Below the pieces are notes generated by a model, which was not told the DNA's origin, did not search any database, and worked only from the letters and a program-made list of their open reading frames with translations. Source: Chromobacterium aquaticum (GTDB lineage: Bacteria > Pseudomonadota > Gammaproteobacteria > Burkholderiales > Chromobacteriaceae). From it: a stretch of DNA of 45,345 bases. A program made the position numbers and the translations under genes. Shown in pieces: positions 8,356 to 18,859 of this stretch (within the stretch, counting starts at the first letter, position 1; each line of letters starts with the position of its first letter). The stretch covers positions 1-45,345 of the forward strand of contig NZ_JAJOHW010000014.1 in the NCBI RefSeq assembly GCF_021129195.1, given 5' to 3'.

Positions 8356-9125
8356 GCTCCGCCCTGTCCATCCATCAACTCTCGGTCAGCTACGGCAAGC
8401 GCCAGGTGATACGCGCGCTGGACGTGCCCTGTCTGCGGGCGGGCGACATCACGGCCTTGCTGGGCCCCAACGGCAGCGGCAAGTCCACCTTGCTGCGCGC
8501 CTTGGCCGGCCTGCAGCACAGCAGTGGCGACGTCCGCCTGGACCAGCGCGCACTCAGCCGCCAGCGCGGCGAAGTGGCCTACTTGCCGCAAACCCTACCG
8601 CCCAGCGTGCATTTGTCGGTGTTCGAATCGCTGATGGTGGCCGGCCAGGCCACCGCCGCCGGCCTGTCGCGCCGCCACGACGACCAGCAAGTGTTCGCGC
8701 TGCTGCAATCGCTGGGCATCGAGCAACTGGCACTGCGCTACCTGGACCAGCTGTCCGGCGGCCAACGCCAGCTGGTGGGCATCGCCCAGGCGCTGATCCG
8801 CGAACCGGCAGTGCTGCTGCTGGATGAGCCGCTGTCGGCGCTGGACCTCAACTACCAGTTCCACGTGATGGACCTGCTGCGCCGCGAAACCCGCCGCCGC
8901 GGCATGGTCACCGTCATCGTGCTGCACGACCTCAATGTGGCGCTGCGCCACTGCGACCGGGTGCTGATGCTGAAGGACGGCGCGCTGCAAGCCAACGGCG
9001 CGCCGGACGAGGTGATAGACAGCCAAAGCCTGCGCCGCGTCTACGGCGTCAGCGGCCGGGTGGAGCGCTGCTCCCAGGGCGTGCCGCATGTGCTGGTGGA
9101 CGGGCTGCACAGCGGTTTGCGCTGA
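8352..9125 (+). CDS. ABC transporter ATP-binding protein (FecE/FepC type)
   Basis: 257 residues. Walker A is GPNGSGKST, the signature is LSGGQRQ, Walker B is LLLDEP and the H-loop is VLHDLN, all in normal order, so the protein should be active. It overlaps the permease gene by four bases. It drives import of the chelate delivered by the binding protein. Its stop codon is immediately followed by the interspersed repeat copy B, which marks the right end of the iron cluster. Confidence 0.93.
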   Translation: MSSALSIHQLSVSYGKRQVIRALDVPCLRAGDITALLGPNGSGKSTLLRALAGLQHSSGDVRLDQRALSRQRGEVAYLPQTLPPSVHLSVFESLMVAGQATAAGLSRRHDDQQVFALLQSLGIEQLALRYLDQLSGGQRQLVGIAQALIREPAVLLLDEPLSALDLNYQFHVMDLLRRETRRRGMVTVIVLHDLNVALRHCDRVLMLKDGALQANGAPDEVIDSQSLRRVYGVSGRVERCSQGVPHVLVDGLHSGLR

Positions 9126-9265
9126 GAACCTGTTCATAATCTGCTGCGCTGCGGCGATACGGCGTTGAAAACAGCTTCGAAATGCTCATGTACCACTTGT
9201 ACATTCCGCTTTCTCAGCTGTTTTCGCCTTGTCTCGCTCTTGCTCGCGAGATTTTGAACAGGCTC
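9125..9265 (+). repeat. Interspersed MITE-like repeat, copy B
   Basis: It starts AGAACCTGTT and ends AACAGGCTCT, so the ends are imperfect inverted repeats. It shares the ATCTGCTGCGCTGCG start, the TGCTCATGTACC core and the CGCCTTGTCTCGCTCT tail with copy A at 2095-2252, in the opposite orientation. The two copies bracket the copper/iron genes. Confidence 0.65.
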
Positions 9266-9350
9266 TGAGAGTCTGTCAGATGTCTGCTGCGAACGGCCGA
9301 GGCCCCGGCGCTACGCTCGCCGCCTCGGCCGTTTTCATTGCTGGCGCGCC

Positions 9351-12300
9351 TCAAGCCTTGCAAAACCCCAGCGCCGGATGGAAGCGCCAGCCATTGTCCG
9401 ACTGCGGCAAGCTCAGCCCGCCAAAGCGCCGCGCGCAGGCGTCCAGCTCCATGCCCAGTTCCGCCGCCAGTTCGGCCAAGGCCGCCGGATAATCGCTGAC
9501 GCCCCAGGGCCGGATATTCGACTGCGTCAACGCCGCGTCCAGCACCCGCTGGTTCAGGCTGGCCTCCACCGGCGTGAAATGCGGCGGCTCCGGCCACGGT
9601 CGGCTTTCCACCCGGTGCAGCGCGTAATCGTCCCCATCCTCGGTGGGCAATAACAGCAAATCCAGCTCCCGCTCGCCGCCGGCGCGGAAAGGCTGCTGCT
9701 GCGCCAACACTCCGCTGAGCAGCGCCTGCGGCTGCTGCCAACAGCTATACGCGCCCAAGGGCGCGATGGCCTGACCCTCCCGCCCCGGCCGGCTGCTGGC
9801 GGCCTTGGCCTGGCCGGCCGGCGACATCATCTGCGCCAGCCGCGCATGCTCCAGGTGCGACAAGCGCCGCTTCGGCTGCAAGGGCTCCGGCTGCGCGATG
9901 CGCGGCCGCGCGTCCAGATGCCGGTACTCGTCTTCCTCCAGCAGTTCGCTCAACAAATGGCTGTCCAAGGCAAACGCCTCGTTCTCGAAGCCCGGCCTGC
10001 GGAAGGCCGGCTGGTTGGGCTGTTCCACGCTGCGCAGATTGCGCTCACAAATCAGCACATTCACCTTGTCCCAAGGGTCCGGACGGTGGCGGCGCAGCCG
10101 GCCAGCCAATTGGATCAGCGAACGCATCGACGAGGGCTCGACTATCGCCCAGTCGTAATCGTGATCCCGACCCACCTCGGTCACCGGCGAGCCCAGCACG
10201 ATGAACACATGCTCGCGCTCCGGCTCAGCGTCCAGCTCGCGACGGATGGCCGGCAGCGTGAACACCGCTTCCGCTTGCTCGCGGTTCAGCGCCTGGTCCA
10301 ACTGGCGCTCGATGGCGGAACGCAACAGCAAGGGGTATTGCGAGTGGTAGACGCATAAATGCAGCTGCCAGTGCGCCGGCCACGGCAGCGCGTACAAGGC
10401 CAGCGCCACCTCGAACAAGGGCTGGATATTGGCCATGCGCACCAGGCCAAAGCTGACCGCCTGGCCGCTGATCGGGTCCCGCTGCTGATTGAGCCGGTGC
10501 AAGCGCTCGATAGCCGGCTGCAACTGGGCGGCGAACTCCCGACGCAAGGCCGGTGCCTGCCCCGGGTCAAAGCTCAACGGCAGCAGCTCGGCATTGCGCC
10601 GCGCCGGCTGCGTGGCCAGCCAATCGGCGCGTCGGCCGGCAAACTGACGTTGCCGCCGACGGAAAGCGTCGACATCGGCGCAATCTTCCTGGGCCCGGTC
10701 CTGTTCATCCACCCAGGCGCAGCACACCGCCAGCGGCCGTCCCGGCTGGCCGCGATTGGCCTGGAACTGACGGCGGCCAGCCAGATAGGCCTCGAACAAG
10801 CCTTCGATCAGCGCCGGCGGCAAGGTGGCGGACGACAACAGCAGCCGGCTACCCAGCAAGCCGGCCCAATGCGCCAGCCGAGTCAGCGCCGGCAAGTCCG
10901 CCAGGTCGAAATCGTCCGGCTCGTCCAGCACCAAGTCCCCGCTCATCAGCCGCAGCATGGGCGCGATCTGCCGACCGCCGCGCTGGCTTTCCGTCGCCGG
11001 CGTCAGATGGTCTATGGTGCACACCAGCAGCGGCGCTTGCAGCAGCTTGGCCGTTTGCGGATCGCGCAGCGCGCGCGACAACAACGGGTGCTCGCCGCCG
11101 GCCTCGTAACGCACCTCGCCGCCCTCGTCCCACAAAGCCTGGCGCGAAGCGGAGCCGCTGGCCTCCGCCTGCTGTTGATAGTGTTTGAACAACTGGGTGT
11201 TGGCGCTGCCGCCCACGCAGATGGCCAGATCGTCCTCGTTCAGGCGCAGCCGCTGGCGGAAGGCCTGACCGGTTTGCAGTGTCAGCGCGCGCAAGCCCAG
11301 CGCAAACGCGCAACGCAGGCCCAGCGCCGGGTCCGCCAAGGCGTACATGATCCGCGCATTGCCCAGCGTCTTGCCGCAGCCGGTGGACGCCATATTGACG
11401 ATGAAAGCGCCCTGCTCCGCCCCCCGCGCGCGCATTCCCGCGGCCAAATCCGCGGCGCGGTCCTGCCAGTGGAAGCGCCCATCGGCGCTGCGCTGCAGCA
11501 AGCGCTTGCGCCGCGACAGCCGCGGCAGCTCGCGCTCAAAACCGGGCAAGGCGCGGCATACCAGGGCGCTCTGCTCCGCCACGCCCAGCAAATGCTCGTC
11601 CAGCGGCTGATTGAAATCGCCGGACCGGCCATGGGTATTCGCCCACAGCGGATAGCCGGCCTGGCCGCGCTTGTGCCGCAGCTGGCCGTAATCCAGGCTG
11701 GAAAAATGGTGATCCGCCAGCATCAGGCTCAGCCGCGCCACGTGCATCGCGTAAAGATTGTCCAGCCAGCGCGTCTCGCCGCGCGCGGTCAGGCGCGCGG
11801 CCAGCTTGTCCGCCAGCCGCGCGGCGCGGCGGCTCCAGGCCGGCGTGTTCACCGGCAGGCCCTGCGGGAAACGCCAATACGGCGCCAGCTGCGCCGGCTC
11901 GGCCTCCGTCTCCCGCCATTCGTTCCAGCGCGCGTCGATATGAGCCGGAATATTCAACAGCATGCGGCTTTGAAAGCCCTGCAGCTTGCCGCCCAAGCGG
12001 CATTGCCGCTCCTGCTCGAACTCCGGCATCAGCGGCAGCCGGTGATGCGTCAGCACCAGCCAGCCCACCGCGGCGGCCAGCGGCGGCAGACGGGAAAACG
12101 GCGGTTCGCACGCCTTCCCCATGCCGTCCGCCTGCAAACGCGCCAGCCAGCTGGCATGGTCCTGCTCCGTCGGCTGCCGCAAGCGCGCCAGCCAGCCGGC
12201 GTCGTCGTCATCGCCGACAAAGGCCTGAAACAAGCGTAGCGACACCCACTCATGGCGGTAGAGATTGCGCTCGCTCCGCTCGCCGCGCAGCCGTTGCTGA

Positions 12301-12695
12301 AACGCCTGGCTGGCCTTGCCCAAGTCGTGCAGCAAGGCCGCCAGGCCGGCCAGCAGCTGGATGTCCTCGCCGCTGTGCCAATCGTTCTCGTCCGCGCTGC
12401 GCAGCACATTGCGGCGGGTACTGTGCGTGGGCGTGGCGCCGTCGGCATTGAAACGGCTGGCGTCGCCGACGATCCACAGCAGCTCGCTATGGTCCTGGCC
12501 GCGTATCCAGTGGCAGGCCACCGCGGTGTTCTTGCGCGCGCTCTGGCGCAGCAAGCGCCGCAGCGTGTCCAGCCCGGCCTGGGTGATGGGCGTTTGCCAG
12601 ACGCGGTCACCGCGGCGCTCGGCGAACTGGTCCAGAATCTGCCGGCTGCGCGTCAGCGCCTTCTTGTCGCATTGCGAAATCAGCAGGATATTCAT
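9351..12695 (-). CDS. cas3f: Type I-F Cas2-Cas3 fusion (nuclease-helicase)
   Basis: 1114 residues, the usual size for I-F Cas2/3. The first 90 or so residues are the Cas2-like part; the HD nuclease motif LLHDLGKAS is at about residues 121-129. The helicase has a Walker A-like STGCGKTL, a DExD-type LVLDEPDDFD and an SSATLPP motif III. In type I-F the protein joins Cas1 for spacer capture and is recruited by the Csy complex to degrade target DNA. Its start overlaps the end of cas1 by four bases, so the two are co-transcribed. All key motifs appear intact. Unusually, the csy genes do not follow it; they lie about 15 kb away on the other strand. Confidence 0.96.
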   Translation of the reverse strand: MNILLISQCDKKALTRSRQILDQFAERRGDRVWQTPITQAGLDTLRRLLRQSARKNTAVACHWIRGQDHSELLWIVGDASRFNADGATPTHSTRRNVLRSADENDWHSGEDIQLLAGLAALLHDLGKASQAFQQRLRGERSERNLYRHEWVSLRLFQAFVGDDDDAGWLARLRQPTEQDHASWLARLQADGMGKACEPPFSRLPPLAAAVGWLVLTHHRLPLMPEFEQERQCRLGGKLQGFQSRMLLNIPAHIDARWNEWRETEAEPAQLAPYWRFPQGLPVNTPAWSRRAARLADKLAARLTARGETRWLDNLYAMHVARLSLMLADHHFSSLDYGQLRHKRGQAGYPLWANTHGRSGDFNQPLDEHLLGVAEQSALVCRALPGFERELPRLSRRKRLLQRSADGRFHWQDRAADLAAGMRARGAEQGAFIVNMASTGCGKTLGNARIMYALADPALGLRCAFALGLRALTLQTGQAFRQRLRLNEDDLAICVGGSANTQLFKHYQQQAEASGSASRQALWDEGGEVRYEAGGEHPLLSRALRDPQTAKLLQAPLLVCTIDHLTPATESQRGGRQIAPMLRLMSGDLVLDEPDDFDLADLPALTRLAHWAGLLGSRLLLSSATLPPALIEGLFEAYLAGRRQFQANRGQPGRPLAVCCAWVDEQDRAQEDCADVDAFRRRQRQFAGRRADWLATQPARRNAELLPLSFDPGQAPALRREFAAQLQPAIERLHRLNQQRDPISGQAVSFGLVRMANIQPLFEVALALYALPWPAHWQLHLCVYHSQYPLLLRSAIERQLDQALNREQAEAVFTLPAIRRELDAEPEREHVFIVLGSPVTEVGRDHDYDWAIVEPSSMRSLIQLAGRLRRHRPDPWDKVNVLICERNLRSVEQPNQPAFRRPGFENEAFALDSHLLSELLEEDEYRHLDARPRIAQPEPLQPKRRLSHLEHARLAQMMSPAGQAKAASSRPGREGQAIAPLGAYSCWQQPQALLSGVLAQQQPFRAGGERELDLLLLPTEDGDDYALHRVESRPWPEPPHFTPVEASLNQRVLDAALTQSNIRPWGVSDYPAALAELAAELGMELDACARRFGGLSLPQSDNGWRFHPALGFCKA

Positions 12696-13666
12696 GCCGC
12701 CCGCCCCCGCCGCTCGGCAACGTCCTTCAAGGTGTCGATGATGAAGTCCAGCGCTTCGCCGCGGGTCAGCGCCTCGATGCAGGCCTGGCGGAAAGTCTGC
12801 TCATCGTCGCCGCGCATCGCGGAAACAAAGGCCTGCGGCAGGATCAACGCGTCCTTGACCAGATCCGCCGCGTCGAACACCAGCCCGCCGCGCCGGGTCT
12901 TGCCGTGCAACACCGCCAGGCCGTGCGGCAAACCCAGCACCCAGGCCGCGGTGGCGCCCAGGCCGTAAGCCAGGTAATTGCCGTGATCCAGAAAAGCATT
13001 GGCCGGGTCCGTGCCGGCGCCGCGCTTGGCGCGGCTGAAATCGCCATAACCGGTGGCCTGCGCCGCCAAGCGGAACAGCAACTTGGTCAGCCGCGCCTCC
13101 TCGGTCAGCAAATGCGCATGGTCCGGCGCCTGGGCGATCGCCTGGCGCGAAGCTTGCAAGGCCGCCTCCAGGCCGGCCTCCTCCACCACGAAACCGGCTT
13201 CGCGCAAGGCGCGGCTGCCCAGCCAATGCCGCTGCAAGCAGCCCAGCCGCGCCAGCTGCACATCCTTGGCCGCAGCCAGCCGCTGCGCGTCGTCAAACCA
13301 GAAACGCACCCAGTACTGCAGATACTCGGTGGGCCGGTACTCGCTTTGCGGCGCAAACCACGCCGCCTCCTGCTCCAGCTCATTGGCGCTGAACAAGGGC
13401 GTGCCGCCCCCGCCGCAAAACCCCACCATCACCCCGGCCTTGGCCAGCTCCCGCATCGCCGCCTGCGTCACCGAGGTGCCGGTGCCCAGCAGGATGCAAC
13501 TAGTGTTGGCGATGGGGATATTCCAGTACAGCGAAGCCTTGCCGGCATCGGTGACGTACTCCACCCGCCCGCCATTGACCAGCACCCGGCAGTGCTGCAG
13601 ATAGTAAAGATTGGCGCGCTTGGAATGCAGAATGGTCTTGAGATCGGACGGGGAAAAATCTGACAT
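12692..13666 (-). CDS. cas1: Type I-F Cas1 integrase
   Basis: 324 residues from the ATG at 13666 (MSDFSPSDLKTIL), which is the family's normal start and has a GAAGG ribosome-binding site; a longer in-frame start at 13714 would only add a non-conserved tail. The catalytic set expected in Cas1 is present: a Glu in TEEARLTKLL, the His in LPHGLAVLHG and the Asp in FDAADLVKD. It integrates new spacers at the leader end of the arrays together with Cas2-3. It is divergent from array 1, with the leader in between. Confidence 0.95.
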   Translation of the reverse strand: MSDFSPSDLKTILHSKRANLYYLQHCRVLVNGGRVEYVTDAGKASLYWNIPIANTSCILLGTGTSVTQAAMRELAKAGVMVGFCGGGGTPLFSANELEQEAAWFAPQSEYRPTEYLQYWVRFWFDDAQRLAAAKDVQLARLGCLQRHWLGSRALREAGFVVEEAGLEAALQASRQAIAQAPDHAHLLTEEARLTKLLFRLAAQATGYGDFSRAKRGAGTDPANAFLDHGNYLAYGLGATAAWVLGLPHGLAVLHGKTRRGGLVFDAADLVKDALILPQAFVSAMRGDDEQTFRQACIEALTRGEALDFIIDTLKDVAERRGRAA

Positions 13667-13872
13667 GGCGATACCTTCGGGATGGAACGCGACAGCGCAT
13701 CTTGCCATGAGCATGAAAAGTGGGACAGCCGGCGCGGACTACCCTTTTTTTCTGCCCCCTGGAGCCCACATTTAAAAACAATGACTTAGCGATAAGCTGA
13801 AAATTTGGGTCAAAGCCGAAAGAATCGCTGCAAATGCCCACGCCATAAGGACTGTGGGCGGTGTAGACTCTA
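13667..13872 (+). promoter_or_regulatory. Leader of CRISPR array 1 and divergent cas1 promoter region
   Basis: 206 bases between cas1 and the first repeat, with an AT-rich centre (about 13745-13830). The last bases before the repeat, GACTCTA, resemble GGCTCTA at the same place in the array 2 leader. I found no perfect IHF site here. Confidence 0.75.
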
Positions 13873-16800
13873 GTTCACTGCCGGATAGGCAGCTTAGAAA
13901 ATTGAGCGTGAAGCGGATCTGATGCTGTCGGAGTTCACTGCCGGATAGGCAGCTTAGAAAGCGATACCACACAGTGGCCGCAATCGTTGCAAGTTCACTG
14001 CCGGATAGGCAGCTTAGAAAATGCCCGAAATGATGGGCTATGGGTTTGCTCGTGTTCACTGCCGGATAGGCAGCTTAGAAAGTAGGCGGCAAGGCCTTTG
14101 AGGCCCTGCTCAAGTTCACTGCCGGATAGGCAGCTTAGAAATCGTCAAAATGAGAGGAGGTCATCATGTCCGAGTTCACTGCCGGATAGGCAGCTTAGAA
14201 AATGAGCCTGCAAAACCTGTCTTGCAAAGTGCTGTTCACTGCCGGATAGGCAGCTTAGAAAATCCAGTACTTGGTGACGTGGCCAAACGGCGGGTTCACT
14301 GCCGGATAGGCAGCTTAGAAAAGACGCCGAGGCCGCCGCGCGCCTGTATGTAGGTTCACTGCCGGATAGGCAGCTTAGAAAATCAGCAAAGGCCAGTTCA
14401 AGGGGCTGCTGGTGTTCACTGCCGGATAGGCAGCTTAGAAAACATGAAGCGCAGGCAGATGCCGTTGGCGCGCGTTCACTGCCGGATAGGCAGCTTAGAA
14501 ACTACGCTGCAGACCAGCGCAAAAGTCCACATTGTTCACTGCCGGATAGGCAGCTTAGAAAACCATGAATGCTCGTTGTGATGGGTTTGCGCTGTTCACT
14601 GCCGGATAGGCAGCTTAGAAATGGACACCTCGGACGGTACAGCCTGGGCCACCGTTCACTGCCGGATAGGCAGCTTAGAAACGGAAGTGCCGAACCTGGG
14701 GGACATGACCAGGGTTCACTGCCGGATAGGCAGCTTAGAAAAAGTCGCATTGAGCAGCTCGCTCTTGCGCACCGTTCACTGCCGGATAGGCAGCTTAGAA
14801 AATCGACGCAGCAATGGAGCCTCCGCGCTGCACGTTCACTGCCGGATAGGCAGCTTAGAAAGTACACGCGGCCGTCGGCGGTGATGTCCATTTGTTCACT
14901 GCCGGATAGGCAGCTTAGAAATTGCGATCGGCCGCCCGCAAACGGCGCTCGCCGTTCACTGCCGGATAGGCAGCTTAGAAAGCGGTCATGGCGGACGCCG
15001 TGCAGATCACCAAGTTCACTGCCGGATAGGCAGCTTAGAAATCCTTCATTTCGGCGGCGGTCTTGCCGGTGAAGTTCACTGCCGGATAGGCAGCTTAGAA
15101 AGGTAACCGAGCCAGCCGCCACCGTCGCCGAATGTTCACTGCCGGATAGGCAGCTTAGAAATTGATGCCCAGGGTGTTGTCGATGTAGGTGGCGTTCACT
15201 GCCGGATAGGCAGCTTAGAAAAAGGAGCAACTGGCCGAGCTTGAGCGCTTGGCGTTCACTGCCGGATAGGCAGCTTAGAAAGAAAACCGCGACCGCGAGA
15301 ACATGCATGTCTAGTTCACTGCCGGATAGGCAGCTTAGAAATGCCCTCCTCGGAAGCGTACTACACACCTTCCGTTCACTGCCGGATAGGCAGCTTAGAA
15401 AAGGGAGGCCAGGGACGCGCGCTTATTCGTGTTGTTCACTGCCGGATAGGCAGCTTAGAAATTACGCGCAAGTCTGGGGCAAGTCGGGAGAACGTTCACT
15501 GCCGGATAGGCAGCTTAGAAATTTGACGGACGGCCATTCCGCGGCCTTGTTGAGTTCACTGCCGGATAGGCAGCTTAGAAAATCTGCGGCAGGCCGCGCA
15601 GTGCCTTGGTGTGGTTCACTGCCGGATAGGCAGCTTAGAAATGGTGGCGCAGCATGGTGTTGCAGCGCTCGACGTTCACTGCCGGATAGGCAGCTTAGAA
15701 ATCGCCGGCCGTCCTATAGTCGTACTGAGCAACGTTCACTGCCGGATAGGCAGCTTAGAAAAGCAGATACATTTGCTCAGCTGCGCGCGGCCAGTTCACT
15801 GCCGGATAGGCAGCTTAGAAATGCTTCGGATCGTGCGGCGGGAGCGGCAGCTCGTTCACTGCCGGATAGGCAGCTTAGAAATGGCAATGCGGCGCTGCCG
15901 TACCAGTCCGTGCGTTCACTGCCGGATAGGCAGCTTAGAAATCGCCCGGGGCGAAAGTCACGGTGTGCACGTCGTTCACTGCCGGATAGGCAGCTTAGAA
16001 ATGCCTCGCGGCCTGACGCTGCCGAAGCCGGATGTTCACTGCCGGATAGGCAGCTTAGAAAATGCGGACGCTGCGCGTCCTTGCGTGTCAAGGGTTCACT
16101 GCCGGATAGGCAGCTTAGAAAGTGATGCGCGAGATTTACAAGCGCCTCGGCCCGTTCACTGCCGGATAGGCAGCTTAGAAAAGCACAGCCCCCTGCGTGC
16201 CCAGTAGTTCCGCGTTCACTGCCGGATAGGCAGCTTAGAAAATTCTAACAGTGCAACGTGTCGGCGACATTGCGTTCACTGCCGGATAGGCAGCTTAGAA
16301 AAATCAATATTAACTAGCAAAGGCTGCTCCATGGTTCACTGCCGGATAGGCAGCTTAGAAAGGTCTCGGCCGCAACACACTGTCCGATATGATGTTCACT
16401 GCCGGATAGGCAGCTTAGAAATCGTCTGCTTGGCAGCGCGCCCCAACCGTTTTGTTCACTGCCGGATAGGCAGCTTAGAAATACAGAAACAAGCGGATCG
16501 CCGCTGATCCGGGGTTCACTGCCGGATAGGCAGCTTAGAAATTTGACAGGGGTAGCAAGTGAGTTGTGCCTTTGTTCACTGTCGGATAGGCAGCTTAGAA
16601 AGCCTACGTGCATTTGACCCAGCCGCTGCGCATGTTCACTGCCGGATAGGCAGCTTAGAAAACATAGGGCAGAAAGGCAGTACCAATGAGCAAGTTCACT
16701 GCCGGATAGGCAGCTTAGAAACTCCAGGCCCTCCGGGAGATGTTGCAAACATCGTTCACTGCCGGATAGGCAGCTTAGAAATCCACCAGCGCCCGCGAAA

Positions 16801-17801
16801 AGTGCCAGCTCATGTTCACTGCCGGATAGGCAGCTTAGAAAACAGCGGCGGCGCTGATCTTCGCACCGAAACAGTTCACTGCCGGATAGGCAGCTTAGAA
16901 ATTCCAGCTGTACCCCATCACGTCCATATTGAAGTTCACTGCCGGATAGGCAGCTTAGAAAACATGGAGCGCGTCAGCCTGAGAGTGTGGGCAGTTCACT
17001 GCCGGATAGGCAGCTTAGAAATATTCAGTCAGTTCGCCCAGCTCGGGCGACGGGTTCACTGCCGGATAGGCAGCTTAGAAACTCCGGGTTCGCGCAGAGG
17101 ATGGGCGAGAGTTGTTCACTGCCGGATAGGCAGCTTAGAAAACGACGCTCTGGCCTGCGCCAGCCTTTTTGCGGTTCACTGCCGGATAGGCAGCTTAGAA
17201 AAACTTGCCATCGCCTTTAGGTGTGTACTCTGTGTTCACTGCCGGATAGGCAGCTTAGAAAAGGCACGGTGACACGCACCTGGTCGATTTCGTGTTCACT
17301 GCCGGATAGGCAGCTTAGAAACGTAGCGAGTGGCTGCCGGACCCTGGCGCGGAGTTCACTGCCGGATAGGCAGCTTAGAAATCAGGGAGCCACCCTGCAA
17401 TCGGTCAGGCCCAGTTCACTGCCGGATAGGCAGCTTAGAAAAATGCGCATTCAAAAAACAATCAACATCGGCGGTTCACTGCCGGATAGGCAGCTTAGAA
17501 ATCCTTGGATGCGTCAGACTTCACCCAGGTAGAGTTCACTGCCGGATAGGCAGCTTAGAAAAAAGAGATCGGCGCGCAGCTGGCCACCTTCCTGTTCACT
17601 GCCGGATAGGCAGCTTAGAAACGCTTCGCTGGCTTCCTCGATTGGATTGCCTGGTTCACTGCCGGATAGGCAGCTTAGAAAGACTTGTCGATGAAACGAC
17701 CGAGGGCGGTCTTGTTCACTGCCGGATAGGCAGCTTAGAAAACTCCACGCGCTGCCAGATGTTCCCGCGGTCAGTTCACTGCCGGATAGGCAGCAAACAA
17801 A
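13873..17801 (+). CRISPR. CRISPR array 1, type I-F, 66 repeats and 65 spacers
   Basis: The 28-base repeat begins GTTCACTG, has the stem CTGCC/GGCAG with loop GGATA, and ends CTTAGAAA. Spacers are 32 bases, with one of 33 (14021-14053), so the period is 60. The repeat at 16574 has one change (GTCGG for GCCGG). The last repeat (17774) has a decayed 3' end (CAGCAAACAAA), which marks the old end, so the leader is on the left and transcription runs rightwards, away from cas1. Long open frames running through the array on both strands are artefacts of the 60-base period. Spacer targets cannot be assigned without a search. Confidence 0.99.
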
Positions 17802-17803
17802 AC

Positions 17804-17823
17804 GCCCCTGATGGGGCATTTTT
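17804..17823 (+). terminator. Terminator after array 1
   Basis: GCCCC-TGAT-GGGGC followed by ATTTTT, immediately after the decayed last repeat. It would end the pre-crRNA. Confidence 0.8.
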
Positions 17824-17895
17824 CTTGATCAGCCGCCTGAACAAAGCCACTCCCAAAGGATAAAATATGCCAATAAAATCACCAAAGGAGTGGCC

Positions 17896-18804
17896 GTGGA
17901 ATACATTGACTACGTCAATCAGGCATCCAAGCTGATCTCGCCCCTCACCGCCATCTTCCTGGGCGCGCTGCCGGTATTGGCCATTCTGTTCGTGGTGCTG
18001 CGCACTCAGTCCTACCACATTCCCTTGACGCTGCTATGGCGCATTGTGGGCGGCAAGAAGAAGATCAACGACAAACTGCTGGCGGACTTTCTGGATGAAA
18101 GAAACGCCATCATGAAGTTCCGTACCCTGACCGGGCTTAAGATCCGCACCAAGCAAGAGATGCTGGCGCTGATCCAATGGGTGGCCAAGCACAATGAGGA
18201 TATTGATGACGTCAAACGCTGCGGGCATTACTTCAAGCTCAGCGAGCCCGGCAATATCACCTCGCCCAACAGACTCGGCAGCATCGCCCTACTGCTAGCG
18301 GTTTTCGCGCTGGGCATCGTCACCGCAGGCATGGTTGCCAGCACTGGCATAGACGATGGGCTTTATACCACCACGAAAAGCAAGACCTGGTTCTTTGCCA
18401 GCAGTCAAAAGACCATCACCGGCTTATGGGGCAAGAACAAAATCAGTGAAAGCGACTGCGCCAAACCCTCGCTTCCGGCCACGGGTTTCTCCCCTGGCGA
18501 CGCCCAGATTTTTTGCAAATTCCTCAAGCAGGCCAATTACCCCAAAGTAATCAGCGACAGCGTATCAGAGCAACGCATGCTGTTTTTGTTTCTAAGTGCC
18601 TATGTCGGTGTCTTCCTGTTTATAACCGTACGGTTCTTGCAACGCCGTATCAGTGCGAAGGAGATGATTGATCGTCAAAAAGCACGCCAAGCGAAGCAGG
18701 AAGAAAGAGGTCAGCTCATCACCGAGCCTCCCCTCGTCACAATGGAGATGGCGGCCCCGTCTCCGGCAAGCCATAAGCAAGCAGATCCGGTTGTCAGCGA
18801 ATGA
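17896..18804 (+). CDS. Hypothetical membrane protein with three membrane segments
   Basis: About 302 residues from a GTG at 17896 that has AAAGGAG five bases ahead; another GTG at 17890 overlaps that site and is less likely. Membrane segments are near residues 13-36, 133-156 and 231-252. Between them is a cytosolic stretch with charged helices (KKKINDKLLADFLDERN) and a periplasmic loop with two cysteines. The C-terminal tail is charged, then Pro/Ser-rich. The layout recalls DUF6216-type proteins but I cannot confirm this. It lies directly after array 1, ends in its own terminator and has no partner gene. Whether it is linked to the CRISPR system or just cargo in the split locus is open. Confidence 0.7.
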   Translation: MEYIDYVNQASKLISPLTAIFLGALPVLAILFVVLRTQSYHIPLTLLWRIVGGKKKINDKLLADFLDERNAIMKFRTLTGLKIRTKQEMLALIQWVAKHNEDIDDVKRCGHYFKLSEPGNITSPNRLGSIALLLAVFALGIVTAGMVASTGIDDGLYTTTKSKTWFFASSQKTITGLWGKNKISESDCAKPSLPATGFSPGDAQIFCKFLKQANYPKVISDSVSEQRMLFLFLSAYVGVFLFITVRFLQRRISAKEMIDRQKARQAKQEERGQLITEPPLVTMEMAAPSPASHKQADPVVSE

Positions 18805-18826
18805 AAACGGCCTGACAGCACAGATA

Positions 18827-18859
18827 AAAACGCCGCTCACCCAAGGTGAACGGCGTTTT
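18827..18859 (+). terminator. Strong bidirectional-type terminator
   Basis: AAAACGCCG pairs with CGGCGTTTT around a CTCACC/GGTGAA inner stem, 23 bases after the membrane protein stop. Confidence 0.8.

Noticed and set aside
13667-13872. Target of mini-array 0 in the cas1 leader (CGCGGA at about 13733)
   Set aside because: Only the first six bases fit, and the bases before it are GG and not CC.
13772-17863. Long open frames with repeated SGSEL, SLPDRQLR or VHCRIGSLE blocks in array 1
   Set aside because: They come from the 60-base period of the CRISPR array, which keeps frames open. They have no start context and are not genes.
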